64,000 bases of DNA from Thalassobacter stenotrophicus (GTDB lineage: Bacteria > Pseudomonadota > Alphaproteobacteria > Rhodobacterales > Rhodobacteraceae), in NCBI RefSeq assembly GCF_001458315.1, contig NZ_CYRX01000026.1, forward strand, positions 102,131-166,130. The letters are read 5' to 3'. Below the pieces are notes generated by a model. It had not been told where the DNA came from. It saw only the letters and a list, made by a program, of their open reading frames with translations, and did not search any database. Shown here in pieces: positions 18,703 to 27,309 of the stretch. Every line of letters starts with the position of its first letter. Within the stretch, counting starts at the first letter, position 1. The position numbers were made by a program, and so were the translations under genes.

Positions 18703-18936
18703 TCAACCCCTCCGCGTCAGGATGAGGTCAGGCAAGAGCAGACCAAGGGTGAGGCTCAGGGGGACAGGGAAGGGGATGGGTTGGAGCAGACTGGGCAAGC
18801 CCGCCAGTACCACCAACGCCCCGGCAAGGGCCTGCGGGACGGCCAAGGTGATGTCCCAGCGCTTGCGCAGCTGCCACTGCAAGACAAGACGAAGCGCACC
18901 CCCTGCCAGAGCAAGGGCCGTGAAGGTCGTAAGCAT
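18703..18936 (-). CDS. Small predicted membrane protein
   Basis: 77 residues with two or three hydrophobic segments (MLTTFTALALAGGALRLVL; LAVPQALAGALVVLAGLPSL; FPVPLSLTLGLLLPDLIL) separated by WQLRKRWD. The ATG follows GGAGACC. No family recognised. Its neighbours are the unknown gene at 18495 and the integrase, so it is part of the element's small-gene cluster. A perfect inverted repeat lies directly upstream of its ribosome site. Function unknown; phage-like membrane peptides of this size vary widely. Confidence 0.5.
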   Translation of the reverse strand: MLTTFTALALAGGALRLVLQWQLRKRWDITLAVPQALAGALVVLAGLPSLLQPIPFPVPLSLTLGLLLPDLILTRRG

Positions 18937-18947
18937 GATCGGTCTCC

Positions 18948-18967
18948 ATGATGATTGTGATCATCAT
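18948..18967. promoter_or_regulatory. Inverted repeat upstream of small-gene pair
   Basis: ATGATGAT-TGTG-ATCATCAT, perfect 8-bp arms, 12 bp from the start of the 18703-18936 gene. Candidate operator. Confidence 0.45.
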
Positions 18968-19098
18968 AGATGCGAGGATCTCCTCAGTTCTCGGGGGAGG
19001 GTGAAGCAAGTGATAATCGCGGCGCACTATCCAACTAGACAAGTATCCAATGGCAAAAACAGGCCATGGGAGTATGTCTGGCAGTGTGGGTCTTAGTC

Positions 19099-19272
19099 GA
19101 ACTCTCCTGGGACCTCAGAGGAGCGGGCCCAGTCAAGTCGCCAACTCTCCAAGCGGGCCTCAGAACTCGCCAACCACTCTCCAAGCAAAATCATGCTGCT
19201 GGAGAGTGCAATCTGCCGCAATATCAGCAGGATAAGGACCAACTCTCCAACTCGCCAGCCAACTTCAACTCC
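19099..19272. repeat. Cluster of ACTCTCC repeats
   Basis: The motif (A)ACTCTCC recurs four times between about 19099 and 19245, often followed by AA and CTCGCC (CCAACTCTCCAAGCGGG; CCACTCTCCAAGCA; CCAACTCTCCAACTCGCC), with a degenerate AACTCCC near 19266. The repeats lie in a gene-free stretch inside the integrase element. Possibly protein-binding sites. Confidence 0.45.
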
Positions 19273-19306
19273 CAGAAGGTGTGCCTTTAGCGGTCATGAG
19301 TGTTTC

Positions 19307-19426
19307 TGAGACAGCCCTTCCGCGTGAGACAGCTCTCAGTGATCCCGCACACGCCTCCTGTCTCACTAGAAAGCCCCGTACATACAGGCCCATCCGGTCA
19401 CGTGAGACAGTGAGACAGCAAGACAG
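19307..19426. repeat. Cluster of TGAGACAG repeats
   Basis: TGAGACAG occurs at 19307, 19325, 19403 and 19411, plus an inverted copy (CTGTCTCA) at 19358 and a partial AGACAG at 19421. Iteron- or operator-like array, 50-170 bp beyond the 3' end of the 19478 gene. Confidence 0.5.
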
Positions 19427-19477
19427 CCACAAACCTCTATAGGTGTGACCAGCTGTGTTGCTGTGAGTGTTGCGGAC

Positions 19478-20071
19478 TTAGAACATTAACGCGTCATCCT
19501 CGGATGAGGGGTCTGTGACATAGTTTGCCCGGGCTTTGCCGGGGGTACGGTATCCCTCTCGGTAGTCTGTGAGCCCGAAGGTGGCGTCCTGCCAGTCATG
19601 GTCATAGGCCTTGAGGTATTCGTTGAAGCAGGCAGCAGCGCCCTTGCGAGGTCCAGAGCGTTCGAGGAGAGCCTGACACACAGCGGAGGGCAGGACCCAC
19701 TGGTGGTGAAGGCCGCTCAGGATCACATGACACAGGTCCGTCTCGGTATCGACAATCACATGAGCGTTGTCTGCCGTGGCGTTGTTGTCGCGCTTGAGGT
19801 GCACCCGATAGGTCAAGCTATAGGGGCAAGTACTTAGCACCTGCTCTGTGAGAGCATAGTGGTCAGGCATACCTGTGGCACTACGCGTGACCTGCCGCGC
19901 ATAGGCTTCCCGATGCCGCTTGGGACGATCTGCATAGTACTCCACCCGGTCCGTATGGCTGTGGTGGAAGGACAGTTTGATCCGCCCTGAGGTGAACACC
20001 TGGAGGCTGTAGCCTTGGTAGGTGGCGAGTTTCTCTGGGGAGAGGTTTTGGTCATAGAATTGAAGGGTCAT
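19478..20071 (-). CDS. Protein of unknown function in integrase element
   Basis: 197 residues from the ATG at 20071 (MTLQFYDQNLSPEKLATYQG). No family recognised. Visible parts are a charged patch (HHSHTDRVEYYADRPKRHRE), a central beta-rich stretch (YSLTYRVHLKRDNNATADN; AHVIVDTETDLCHVILSGLH) and an acidic tail ending SSEDDALMF. The frame stays open to 20248, but that extension is low-complexity and AT-rich (MYYVLHIKHYVLFLTFY), so it is not used. Codon use resembles the integrase neighbours. It faces the TGAGACAG array across its 3' end. A DNA-associated role, such as replication or control, is possible but unproven. Confidence 0.6.
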   Translation of the reverse strand: MTLQFYDQNLSPEKLATYQGYSLQVFTSGRIKLSFHHSHTDRVEYYADRPKRHREAYARQVTRSATGMPDHYALTEQVLSTCPYSLTYRVHLKRDNNATADNAHVIVDTETDLCHVILSGLHHQWVLPSAVCQALLERSGPRKGAAACFNEYLKAYDHDWQDATFGLTDYREGYRTPGKARANYVTDPSSEDDALMF

Positions 20072-20365
20072 AATACGGGGTCTCAATGCAAAAACACCCC
20101 AGGAGGTGATCCTGAGGCGTCGGGGTTCATGGGTAAGGTGTAAGGGGTAAAACGTAAGGAATAAGACGTAATGTTTAATGTGTAATACGTAATACATAAG
20201 GGTTTGGGGGCACCCCAACACCCAGTGAGAGAGAAGAACAATCAACAATAATAATTGTTCTTTAATGTCGGGTTTCTAATTGGGTTCAATCTCTTAGACT
20301 TATGAGATGAGGACACCTCCCCAACACGCCCGTTTTTAGGGCTGATAATCAATAGTAGGGGGGGC
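20072..20365. other. AT-rich non-coding stretch
   Basis: No gene. About 20150-20290 is much more AT-rich than its surroundings and contains short repeats (GTAATACGTAATAC, AATAATAATTG). It is the likely promoter region of the unknown gene at 19478. Confidence 0.45.
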
Positions 20366-20435
20366 TACCACACCCGCTCCATATGCTCTCGCATGATGTC
20401 CAGCGCATAGCCTGAGCCGTAGTTGGCCGCCACTC
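20366..20435 (-). pseudogene. Orphan C-terminal end of the 28294-family integrase
   Basis: About 67 bp match the last ~22 codons of the integrase at 28294-29604 (ANYGSGYALDIMREHMERVW), ending in TAG instead of GE-stop. It carries the catalytic tyrosine that the broken copy at 8723 lacks. Upstream sequence is unrelated, so only this tip survives. Confidence 0.8.
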
Positions 20436-20659
20436 GCCTGAGGTGGAAATGGCGGGAAGCAGCCCTTCGCTACATTCTGCCCAGATGTCTCCTTTGCGGG
20501 ACGAAGCAGACATCGGGCGAGTCAGAGCCAATGTCCGCTTTCGTCTGCCCAATGTGTATGGCTTCATCTAACCGGTAGAACATGCTGTCATCGAAGTTTG
20601 GTTGCCAATGGTCTTTACGGCTGTACTATTTCGCAACCGAGTCTAATGAGACAGGACAG

Positions 20660-21664
20660 ATGGTAGAGTTCCCACAAGCCGGATTTGTTCCAAACCCGAC
20701 GCCGATTGAAAGGTTGGATCGCCTTTCGGACGCGCTCGGAGTTGATCTTTGGGTCAAGCGCGACGATCTGGCGGGACCATCGTTTGGTGGGAACAAGACG
20801 CGCCAGTTAGACTTCTACCTTGGCGCTGCCCTCGCGCAGGAATGTGACACCATACTGATCACCGGCGCGGTTCAATCGAATTTCGTGCGCACGGCCGCGG
20901 CGTTGGCTGCAAAGCTTGGGATGCGGACGATTGTCCAGCTTGAGGCCCGCGTGCCGGTGCAAGACGAGCTTTACCAAAGTTCTGGCAATGTGCTGTTGAA
21001 CCAGCTCTTGGGCGCAGAGGTGATCCTCTACCCCGAAGGCGAGGACGAGGCGGGCGCAGATGCCGCGTTGCGGGCGCGCGCCGAAGAAGAACGCGCGAAA
21101 GGGTCTCGTCCTTACGTCATTCCCTTGGCGCTTGGAAATCCGCCGCTCGGCGCATTGGGTTACGTCGATGCAGCGAAGGAAATCATCGATCAGAAGTCGG
21201 ATTTTGATTTCGTGGCTGTCGCATCGGGCAGTGGGTTGACACATGCGGGGTTGCTGAGCGGGTTTCATGCGCGTGGCTTTGCCGGGCGTGTCGTCGGCAG
21301 CTGTGTGCGGCGAGATGCGGTTCAGCAACGCGTGCGGATCAGAACGGTGCTTGACGATATTGAGGCGCTGACCCCAGCAACCAAACATGTGCCGTCAGAG
21401 CTAATTTCGATATGGGACGGTGCGCTCGACCCCGGGTATGGGCAAATCGGACCCGCTGCGTTTTCGGCCATGACAATGATGGGACAAAACGAAGGCTTGG
21501 TCCTTGATCCGGTCTATACCGCCAAAGTCTTTGCCGCCATTCCCGCGCTTGTAGGTAGTGGAGAGATCGCAAAGGGCAGTCGCGTTCTTTTTGTTCATAC
21601 CGGTGGTTTGGCCTCGTTCTTTGCCTATCAAACCGACCTGAAACGTATGCTAGGCGTTGACTGA
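20660..21664 (+). CDS. PLP-dependent D-cysteine desulfhydrase / ACC deaminase-family enzyme
   Basis: 334 residues of the fold-type II PLP family that contains D-cysteine desulfhydrase, ACC deaminase and L-cysteate sulfo-lyase. The PLP lysine is in FGGNKTRQLDFYLG, followed by the substrate loop TGAVQSNFVRTAAALAAKLG and a phosphate-binding glycine run (VASGSGLTHAGLLSGF). The C-terminal FVHTGGLASFFAY is typical. The start MVEFPQAGF at 20660 fits the family; 20582 is too long. It faces a LysR gene with overlapping 3' ends and shares the island with a TRAP transporter, an amino-acid oxidoreductase and a racemase. Likely substrate: a D-amino acid or sulfur/sulfonate amino acid. The exact one is undetermined. 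Confidence 0.85.
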   Translation: MVEFPQAGFVPNPTPIERLDRLSDALGVDLWVKRDDLAGPSFGGNKTRQLDFYLGAALAQECDTILITGAVQSNFVRTAAALAAKLGMRTIVQLEARVPVQDELYQSSGNVLLNQLLGAEVILYPEGEDEAGADAALRARAEEERAKGSRPYVIPLALGNPPLGALGYVDAAKEIIDQKSDFDFVAVASGSGLTHAGLLSGFHARGFAGRVVGSCVRRDAVQQRVRIRTVLDDIEALTPATKHVPSELISIWDGALDPGYGQIGPAAFSAMTMMGQNEGLVLDPVYTAKVFAAIPALVGSGEIAKGSRVLFVHTGGLASFFAYQTDLKRMLGVD

Positions 21665-22606
21665 CGACACCTCGATCTGTGGGTTTGCACCGATGCCGTC
21701 TATCATCGCAAACAGGCTTTCGATCCAGCTATTCTTGACCCGTTCCGCCAGTTGCGAAAGTGGACGATGCAGCGGCGTTAGGGTCGCATATTCATAGCGG
21801 ACCGGGGCATCAAAGGGCACAAAGACCACCTGACCACCGGCGATATCCAATTCCCTCTCGGTCACAACCGTCAAGGGATCCACGATGGCACAGCAATGCC
21901 CCAGACTGATGAACGGGATCAGCGGCTGAAAGTACTGCGTGGCGATATAGGATTTGAACGCCGCGTTTTCCTGCGCAAAAGCCCGTGTCAGCTTGCGCGG
22001 GAAAGGATGATTGCCGTGGAGCGTTCCGATGGACTGGCCGTCCAGATCGGCAACGGTGACCGTTTCCCGCTGCGCCAGCGCGTGATCACGGTGCAAAACG
22101 CAAAAGCAATCCGAACTCATGGTTTCCGAATAATACTGCGGCAGCTTTCCCGCCGGTTCATCGAAATCAGCAAAGCCAAAATCGATGCTCTGGGTGCTGG
22201 CAAGCTCGCGTATTTGCGGAGAGCTGCGCGATGAAATCGTCGTCTGAAAGCTGGCAGCTGGGCTGATATTCTGGCTGATGAACCTTGGAAATATGTATGC
22301 CGACGGCCCCGGCATCGCCGCCACGTTCAGGCTGCCGGTCTGCCCAGCTTTCAGCCCCTTCATTGTGCCCGATACGGTAGACAGCCGATTGAGAACTTCG
22401 GTCGCTTCGGCCAACAGATATCGCGCCTCGGGCACCGGCACCAATCGCCTGCCGTGCCGTTCGAACAAGGACAGTCCAAGGCTGCGTTCCAAATTCTTGA
22501 TCGCAAGGCTGATCGCGGGCTGTGTGCGCCCAAGTTTTTTGGCGGTCTGAGAAATGGAACCGGATTCCATCACCTCGCGGAAAACTGTGAGCTGGGAAAA
22601 GTTCAT
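21650..22606 (-). CDS. LysR-family transcriptional regulator
   Basis: 318 residues. The winged HTH lies at 1-60 (SGSISQTAKKLGRTQPAISL; LERSLGLSLFERHGRRLVPV), followed by a linker helix and a periplasmic-binding-like effector domain from ~90. It is divergent from the TAXI-TRAP operon at 22736 and its 3' end overlaps the PLP enzyme gene by 15 bp. It probably controls the transporter and the catabolic genes in response to their substrate. A palindrome of the T-N11-A type lies 20-36 bp upstream of its start. Confidence 0.92.
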   Translation of the reverse strand: MNFSQLTVFREVMESGSISQTAKKLGRTQPAISLAIKNLERSLGLSLFERHGRRLVPVPEARYLLAEATEVLNRLSTVSGTMKGLKAGQTGSLNVAAMPGPSAYIFPRFISQNISPAASFQTTISSRSSPQIRELASTQSIDFGFADFDEPAGKLPQYYSETMSSDCFCVLHRDHALAQRETVTVADLDGQSIGTLHGNHPFPRKLTRAFAQENAAFKSYIATQYFQPLIPFISLGHCCAIVDPLTVVTERELDIAGGQVVFVPFDAPVRYEYATLTPLHRPLSQLAERVKNSWIESLFAMIDGIGANPQIEVSSVNA

Positions 22607-22625
22607 CCATTATATATAAGCAAAA

Positions 22626-22642
22626 ATTTCGTTTTGAGAAAT
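22626..22642. promoter_or_regulatory. Candidate LysR-type operator
   Basis: ATTTC-GTTTTGA-GAAAT, an inverted repeat containing T-N11-A, in the divergent gap between the LysR gene and the TRAP operon. The gap is strongly AT-rich. Confidence 0.5.
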
Positions 22643-22735
22643 ATTAGAAATTTGTATTTTTGCATATTTTTCATATCCTGAGAAAATAAGAATTCGGGGG
22701 AACCGAATCTTGGACATCTCAACTGGGAGAAACTC

Positions 22736-23743
22736 ATGAATATTATCAAAACCTTAGCGGGTATCACATTGGCTGGCGCCCTTGCCGTACCAGCGGTCGC
22801 GCAAGACCCGACGTTTTTCCGCATCGGAACCGGTGGTGCTGGCGGCACCTACTTCCCCATTGGCGGCACGATCGCAAATGGCATCTCCTCGCCTCCTGGC
22901 AGCCGTGCCTGCGATGAAGGTGGCCAGTGCGGTGTGCCTGGCTTGATTGCCATCGCGCAATCCACAACCGCTTCTGTGTTCAACAACGCAGCCGTTCAAA
23001 ACGGCGAGCTGGAAGCTGGCCTTGCTGCGGCTGACGTCACCCGTTCCATGTATCTGGGCGAGGGCAAGTTTGACGGCAAGCCGCACCCGAAGCTGCGGGT
23101 TGTCGCCAACCTTTTCCCGGAAGACCTACATCTGGTGATGCCGAAGGGCGCATCGATCAATGATCTGAGCGACCTTGAAGGCAAGCGCGTCGGCATTGCG
23201 CAGGCGGGGTCTGGGACGCAAGTGGCAGTTCTGCAAATGCTTGAAGCCTGGGGCGTGACCCGTGACAACATGGAAGAGGCTGAACTGAACAACAGCCAAT
23301 CTGCCGAGCGTCTGGCTGATGGTCAGATCGACGCGTATTTTTATGCTGCGGGCTGGCCAGTTTCGGCCATGGTACAATTGTCCTCCACCAAGGGCATGAG
23401 CCTGCACAGCTTCACTGACGAGGATCTGGCAAAGATTAACGAGATCATCCCGGCCTACATCCCGTCGGAGATCCCGGGCGGCGTCTATGAAGGTGTAGAC
23501 GAGGCGGTCAAAACCCCTGCGGTGTCGGCGTTGTTGAACGTGTCGTCGGACCTCTCGGAGGAGCTGGTCTATGGTATCACCAAGGCGCTGTGGAACGAAA
23601 ACACCCGCCGTCTGCTGGACAATGGTCACGCCAAAGGCAAACAAATCACGCCTGATACGGCGCTGGACGGCATCCTTGCACTGGGCGTGCCGCTGCACGC
23701 AGGCGCGGAGAAGTTCTACCGCGAAGCAGGCCTCCTGGAGTAA
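22736..23743 (+). CDS. TAXI-family TRAP transporter substrate-binding protein
   Basis: 335 residues with a Sec signal peptide (MNIIKTLAGITLAGALAVPA, then VAQ). The mature N-terminus has the TAXI signature FFRIGTGGAGGTYFPIGGTI. Later family motifs include LEGKRVGIAQAGSGTQVAV and FYAAGWPVSAM. It binds its ligand in the periplasm and delivers it to the fused permease encoded next. TAXI proteins are known to bind glutamate-like and other carboxylated ligands. The neighbouring amino-acid enzymes suggest an amino acid or a derivative. It is followed by a GC-rich intercistronic hairpin, common after binding-protein genes that need more product than the permease. Confidence 0.92.
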   Translation: MNIIKTLAGITLAGALAVPAVAQDPTFFRIGTGGAGGTYFPIGGTIANGISSPPGSRACDEGGQCGVPGLIAIAQSTTASVFNNAAVQNGELEAGLAAADVTRSMYLGEGKFDGKPHPKLRVVANLFPEDLHLVMPKGASINDLSDLEGKRVGIAQAGSGTQVAVLQMLEAWGVTRDNMEEAELNNSQSAERLADGQIDAYFYAAGWPVSAMVQLSSTKGMSLHSFTDEDLAKINEIIPAYIPSEIPGGVYEGVDEAVKTPAVSALLNVSSDLSEELVYGITKALWNENTRRLLDNGHAKGKQITPDTALDGILALGVPLHAGAEKFYREAGLLE

Positions 23744-23776
23744 TTCTCCCCGACCTTAAGGGTCAGTAAAGCTGGC

Positions 23777-23799
23777 GGCGCCCCTGACGCGGGGGCGCC
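23777..23799 (+). other. Intercistronic mRNA hairpin
   Basis: GGCGCCCC-TGACGCG-GGGGCGCC, 8-bp GC stem without a following T run. Likely stabilises or partly attenuates the mRNA between binding protein and permease. Confidence 0.55.
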
Positions 23800-23836
23800 A
23801 CTCTCCAAACGTGTGCATGCCAAGAGGACGTTTCCC

Positions 23837-26053
23837 ATGTCAGATTCTGATCGGACCGAGACCCACGAACTGACCGCCGAAGAGCTTGCTGCGATCGAAG
23901 AGAAATACGACGAAGGCTCCGCCACCCGTGCCGTTGGCCCCAAGACCGGCATCATCCTGCGCGCCGTCGCGTTGAGCTTCGCGATTTATCACTACATCAC
24001 CGCCGGTTTCGGCTTGCCTGCCGATCACTGGCACATGGGCTGGCATCTGGCCGGCCTGTTTATCCTGACCTATGCACTGTTTCCAATCGTCGGATCGAAA
24101 AACCTGTTTGCCATGAAGGCAAGCGCGCTGCGCATCGGCAACATCCCTCTTTATGACCTCGTCTTCATGATTTTGGGCGTCGCCTCAGCGCTTTATGTCG
24201 GTTTCGCATGGCGCGGCGTGCCAATGCTGGGCATCGAAGAGCAGACATTTCGTATGGGTAATCCAAATACCTATGACGTCGTCTTTGGTGTTATCATCAT
24301 CGTTCTCGTGCTCGATATTGCACGGCGGACGTTGGGCTGGATTCTGCCGCTTATCATCTGTGTTTTCATCGGTTATGCGCTGTTCGGGCCTTATTTCCCT
24401 GGCCTGCTAAAGCACCCCGGCGTCAACTTCAAAACCTTCGTGTCGTCAATGTATTTCCCACAAGAAGGCATCTTTGGCGTCACGCTGTGGGTTGTTTCGA
24501 CGATCGTGTTCCACTTTGTCCTGTTCGGGGTCATCGCACAGCGCACAGGGCTTGGGCAGCTTTTCATCGACAACGCAACGATCCTTGCGGGACGCTACAC
24601 GGGCGGTCCTGCGAAAGTGTCCGTCGTCTCTTCGGCATTCTTTGGCACGATCTCTGGGTCGTCCGTCGCCAACACGGTGTCGACCGGGGCGCTGACAATT
24701 CCGAACATGAAACGTCTTGGATACCCCGGCCATTTTGCCGGCGGGGTTGAGGCCGCATCCTCAGCCGGGGGGCAGATCACGCCGCCTATCATGGGGGCCG
24801 CCGCCTTCATCATGGCCGAGTTTTTGGAACTGCCTTACACAACAATCGTGATCGCCGCGATCTTCCCGGCGCTTTTGCACTATGTCGGCGTGTTCACAGT
24901 CGTGCACCTGATGGCCCGCAAGCTCGACCTCAAGGGTCTCACCAAAGAGCAACTGCCGCAGTTCAAAGCCGTCTGGTCACAGGGATGGGCCAACATTGTT
25001 CCGTTGATTGGACTGCTTGTGGTCCTCTTCTCCGGCTACACCCCGTTCATGTCGGCCTTTTGTGGGATATCGCTGGCCGTCGTCGCAGGCATGTCGCGCC
25101 TACGAGAACCCCCGACGCTGATTTATTCGGCAGCTTTCATCGCCTTTGTCCTATGGAAATTCTCAGACGGTGGATTCGATCTGACCATGACGTTGATCCT
25201 CTGTGCAGGATCGGCCGTCGCCACGCTGAACCCACAAGATCGGATCAAAATTCCCGAGATGTCCGCCGCGATGGAACTCGGCGTGAAATACGCGCTGGCT
25301 GTTGGTGCTGCGTCCGCCGCCGTCGGTATCGTTGTGGGTGTTATCAACACAACGGGCATTGGTTTCCGCATCGGGTTTATGGTGACCCAAGGTGCGGGAA
25401 ATCTGGCCACAGACCTGTTCGGGTTCCTGTCTTTGGGCGGCTTGTTTGAATGGTTCACTGTGGAAGACCTGCAGCTCTTTATCTCGCTGGTATTCATCGC
25501 AATGGCCTGCATCCTGATGGGCGCAGGCATTCCGACCACGGCGCTTTATATCATGCTGGTCTCCGTGGCTCAGCCCGCGCTGGCGCAACTCGGTATCCCA
25601 CCGATCGCCAGCCATATGTTCGTGCTTTACTATGGGGTTGTGTCTGAAATCACACCGCCGGTCTGCACCTCAGCCTATGCGGCGGCGGCGATCGCCAATT
25701 CGAACCCGTTCCGAACCGGTATTTCCGCCTTCTCACTTGGGCTCGGCAAGGTCGTGGCCCCCATGGCTTTCGTCTATGCGCCCGTGCTCTTGTTCGTGTC
25801 CTCGACAGGCTTCGACCTATGGGAATTCAGCTATACCGCGACCAGCTGTATCGCGGGTGTGATCGCGCTCTCTGCCGCAGTCGTGGGCTATTGGCTGGCG
25901 CCGATGGGAACAGTTTCCCGCATTCTGATGGCCATCGCTGGGCTGGTCTTTGTCGCCCCGTCACTGGCCGCCGATTTGGTCGCTTTGATCATCGCGTCTC
26001 CGGTGATCATCACGCAGTTGCTCGTCCGTCGGTCCACGCCGACACCGGCTTAG
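23837..26053 (+). CDS. TRAP transporter fused permease (DctQ-DctM, TAXI type)
   Basis: About 738 residues with some 16-18 hydrophobic segments. An acidic cytoplasmic start (MSDSDRTETHELTAEELAAI) leads into the small 4TM (DctQ-like) part, followed by the large 12TM DctM part. Typical motifs are FGTISGSSVANTVSTGALTI, GGQITPPIMGAAAFIMAEFL and ILMGAGIPTTALYIMLVSVA. The start at 23837 follows GAGGAC; the frame's earlier start at 23813 has less support. It is driven by an ion gradient and partnered with the binding protein just upstream. The TAG stop is one base before the next gene's ATG, so the operon continues. Confidence 0.93.
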   Translation: MSDSDRTETHELTAEELAAIEEKYDEGSATRAVGPKTGIILRAVALSFAIYHYITAGFGLPADHWHMGWHLAGLFILTYALFPIVGSKNLFAMKASALRIGNIPLYDLVFMILGVASALYVGFAWRGVPMLGIEEQTFRMGNPNTYDVVFGVIIIVLVLDIARRTLGWILPLIICVFIGYALFGPYFPGLLKHPGVNFKTFVSSMYFPQEGIFGVTLWVVSTIVFHFVLFGVIAQRTGLGQLFIDNATILAGRYTGGPAKVSVVSSAFFGTISGSSVANTVSTGALTIPNMKRLGYPGHFAGGVEAASSAGGQITPPIMGAAAFIMAEFLELPYTTIVIAAIFPALLHYVGVFTVVHLMARKLDLKGLTKEQLPQFKAVWSQGWANIVPLIGLLVVLFSGYTPFMSAFCGISLAVVAGMSRLREPPTLIYSAAFIAFVLWKFSDGGFDLTMTLILCAGSAVATLNPQDRIKIPEMSAAMELGVKYALAVGAASAAVGIVVGVINTTGIGFRIGFMVTQGAGNLATDLFGFLSLGGLFEWFTVEDLQLFISLVFIAMACILMGAGIPTTALYIMLVSVAQPALAQLGIPPIASHMFVLYYGVVSEITPPVCTSAYAAAAIANSNPFRTGISAFSLGLGKVVAPMAFVYAPVLLFVSSTGFDLWEFSYTATSCIAGVIALSAAVVGYWLAPMGTVSRILMAIAGLVFVAPSLAADLVALIIASPVIITQLLVRRSTPTPA

Positions 26054-26054
26054 G

Positions 26055-27293
26055 ATGGGCGAAACCGTCACGATCATTGGCGCGGGCATCGTCGGCATCT
26101 GCTGCGCATTGTCGCTGCAAGAGCGTGGCGTGCAGGTCCGACTGATTGATCGCGGCGAACCCGGGCAGGAAACGTCGTTCGGCAACGCGGGGGTCATCTC
26201 GCCTTGGTCGATCATCCCGCAAGCCATGCCCGGCATTTGGAAATCGATCCCCAGAATGCTGCTCAGTCCGGACGGCCCCTTGTCCGTCAAACCCAGCTTT
26301 TGGCCCAAGATGATCCCGTGGGGTCTTAGGTTCCTCGGTCAGTCGGGGGAGGCATCGGCGCGCGCCATATCGGACGCGATGGAGATCCTTTGCCAGCCCT
26401 CTGTCATGCTCTACCGCCGACATCTTGCAGGCACGGGGCACGAAAACCTCGTGGTTGATAGCTGGTATGTGCATGCGTTTCGCAATGCCGATAACGCAAA
26501 CCTGCGCGACCTGGGATTTGTGATCCGCAAAGAAAAAGGCGCAGACCTTGAACTGATCGGCCCCGCACAGATCGCAGAAGTCGAACCGGCGCTGTCACCT
26601 GATTTCAAGGCCGCGGTTCTGATCAAAGGTCAGGCGCGCGCGCGCGATCCCGGCCAAATCGCGCGGGTTCTGGCTGACAAAGCGCGCGCCCAAGGGGCTG
26701 ATGTCATCCGCGCCACGATCACCGCATTGCACCCAACCGATGACGGAGGCTGGCGGCTTGAGACCAGCAACGGCGAGATCAATACCGAAAAACTCGTCCT
26801 CGCTGCTGGCGTTTGGAGCGCGGAATTGTTGAGGCCCCTCGGGGTCAAAATGCCGCTTGCCGCAGAGCGCGGCTACCATGTCGCCTTCTCAGACCCCGGT
26901 GTCACGCTGAACAATTCGGTCATGGATGTGGATGCAAAGATCGTCGCCAGTTCTATGGTAGATGGCATCCGGGTTGCCGGGTCGTCCGAGTTTGCAGCGG
27001 TCGACGCGCCCGCTGATCCAAGCAAGGAAAGGCTTTTGGCGAGGCAGGCCCGCGCAATGCTGCCCGACCTCAATCCCGACGCGATGACGACATGGATGGG
27101 ACGCCGCCCGTCCTTTCCTGACAGCCTGCCTGCACTGGGGCCGATTGCCGGGCAGCGCGGCCTTTTCGCGGCATTCGGTCACTCACACTACGGGCTGATG
27201 ATGGCCCCCAAAACTGGCGAATTGATCGCCGACCTTGCCGCTGGCGTTGCCCCCAATGCCGACCTTAGCCCCTTCGCACCCCTCCGGTTTTGA
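26055..27293 (+). CDS. FAD-dependent D-amino-acid oxidoreductase (DadA/DAO family)
   Basis: 412 residues. The FAD dinucleotide motif is at the N-terminus (VTIIGAGIVGICCALSLQER). Downstream are the DAO family elements EPGQETSFGNAGVISPWSII, VLAAGVWSAELLRPLGVKMP and GYHVAFSDPGVTLNN, with a C-terminal ALGPIAGQRGLFAAFGHSHY-type closing motif. The enzyme likely oxidises a D-amino acid (or a small imino/N-methyl amino acid) to the 2-oxo acid and ammonia. The gene begins one base after the TRAP permease stop and is followed by a racemase gene, so import, racemisation and oxidation appear linked. Substrate not determinable. Confidence 0.87.
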   Translation: MGETVTIIGAGIVGICCALSLQERGVQVRLIDRGEPGQETSFGNAGVISPWSIIPQAMPGIWKSIPRMLLSPDGPLSVKPSFWPKMIPWGLRFLGQSGEASARAISDAMEILCQPSVMLYRRHLAGTGHENLVVDSWYVHAFRNADNANLRDLGFVIRKEKGADLELIGPAQIAEVEPALSPDFKAAVLIKGQARARDPGQIARVLADKARAQGADVIRATITALHPTDDGGWRLETSNGEINTEKLVLAAGVWSAELLRPLGVKMPLAAERGYHVAFSDPGVTLNNSVMDVDAKIVASSMVDGIRVAGSSEFAAVDAPADPSKERLLARQARAMLPDLNPDAMTTWMGRRPSFPDSLPALGPIAGQRGLFAAFGHSHYGLMMAPKTGELIADLAAGVAPNADLSPFAPLRF

Positions 27294-27309
27294 CCCGAAA
27301 GGCCATGCA

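Larger units (their letters stand above)
18968..19477. other. Gene-free stretch holding repeat arrays
   Basis: No credible gene on either strand. The stretch holds the ACTCTCC and TGAGACAG arrays described separately, and lies between a minus-strand gene end and the small-gene promoter. Confidence 0.5.

Noticed and set aside
19307..19426. CRISPR-like array
   Set aside because: The repeats are only 8 bp with irregular spacing and one is inverted; not a CRISPR.
20349..20567. 72-codon minus-strand frame
   Set aside because: It overlaps the integrase tip in a different frame and has no support of its own.
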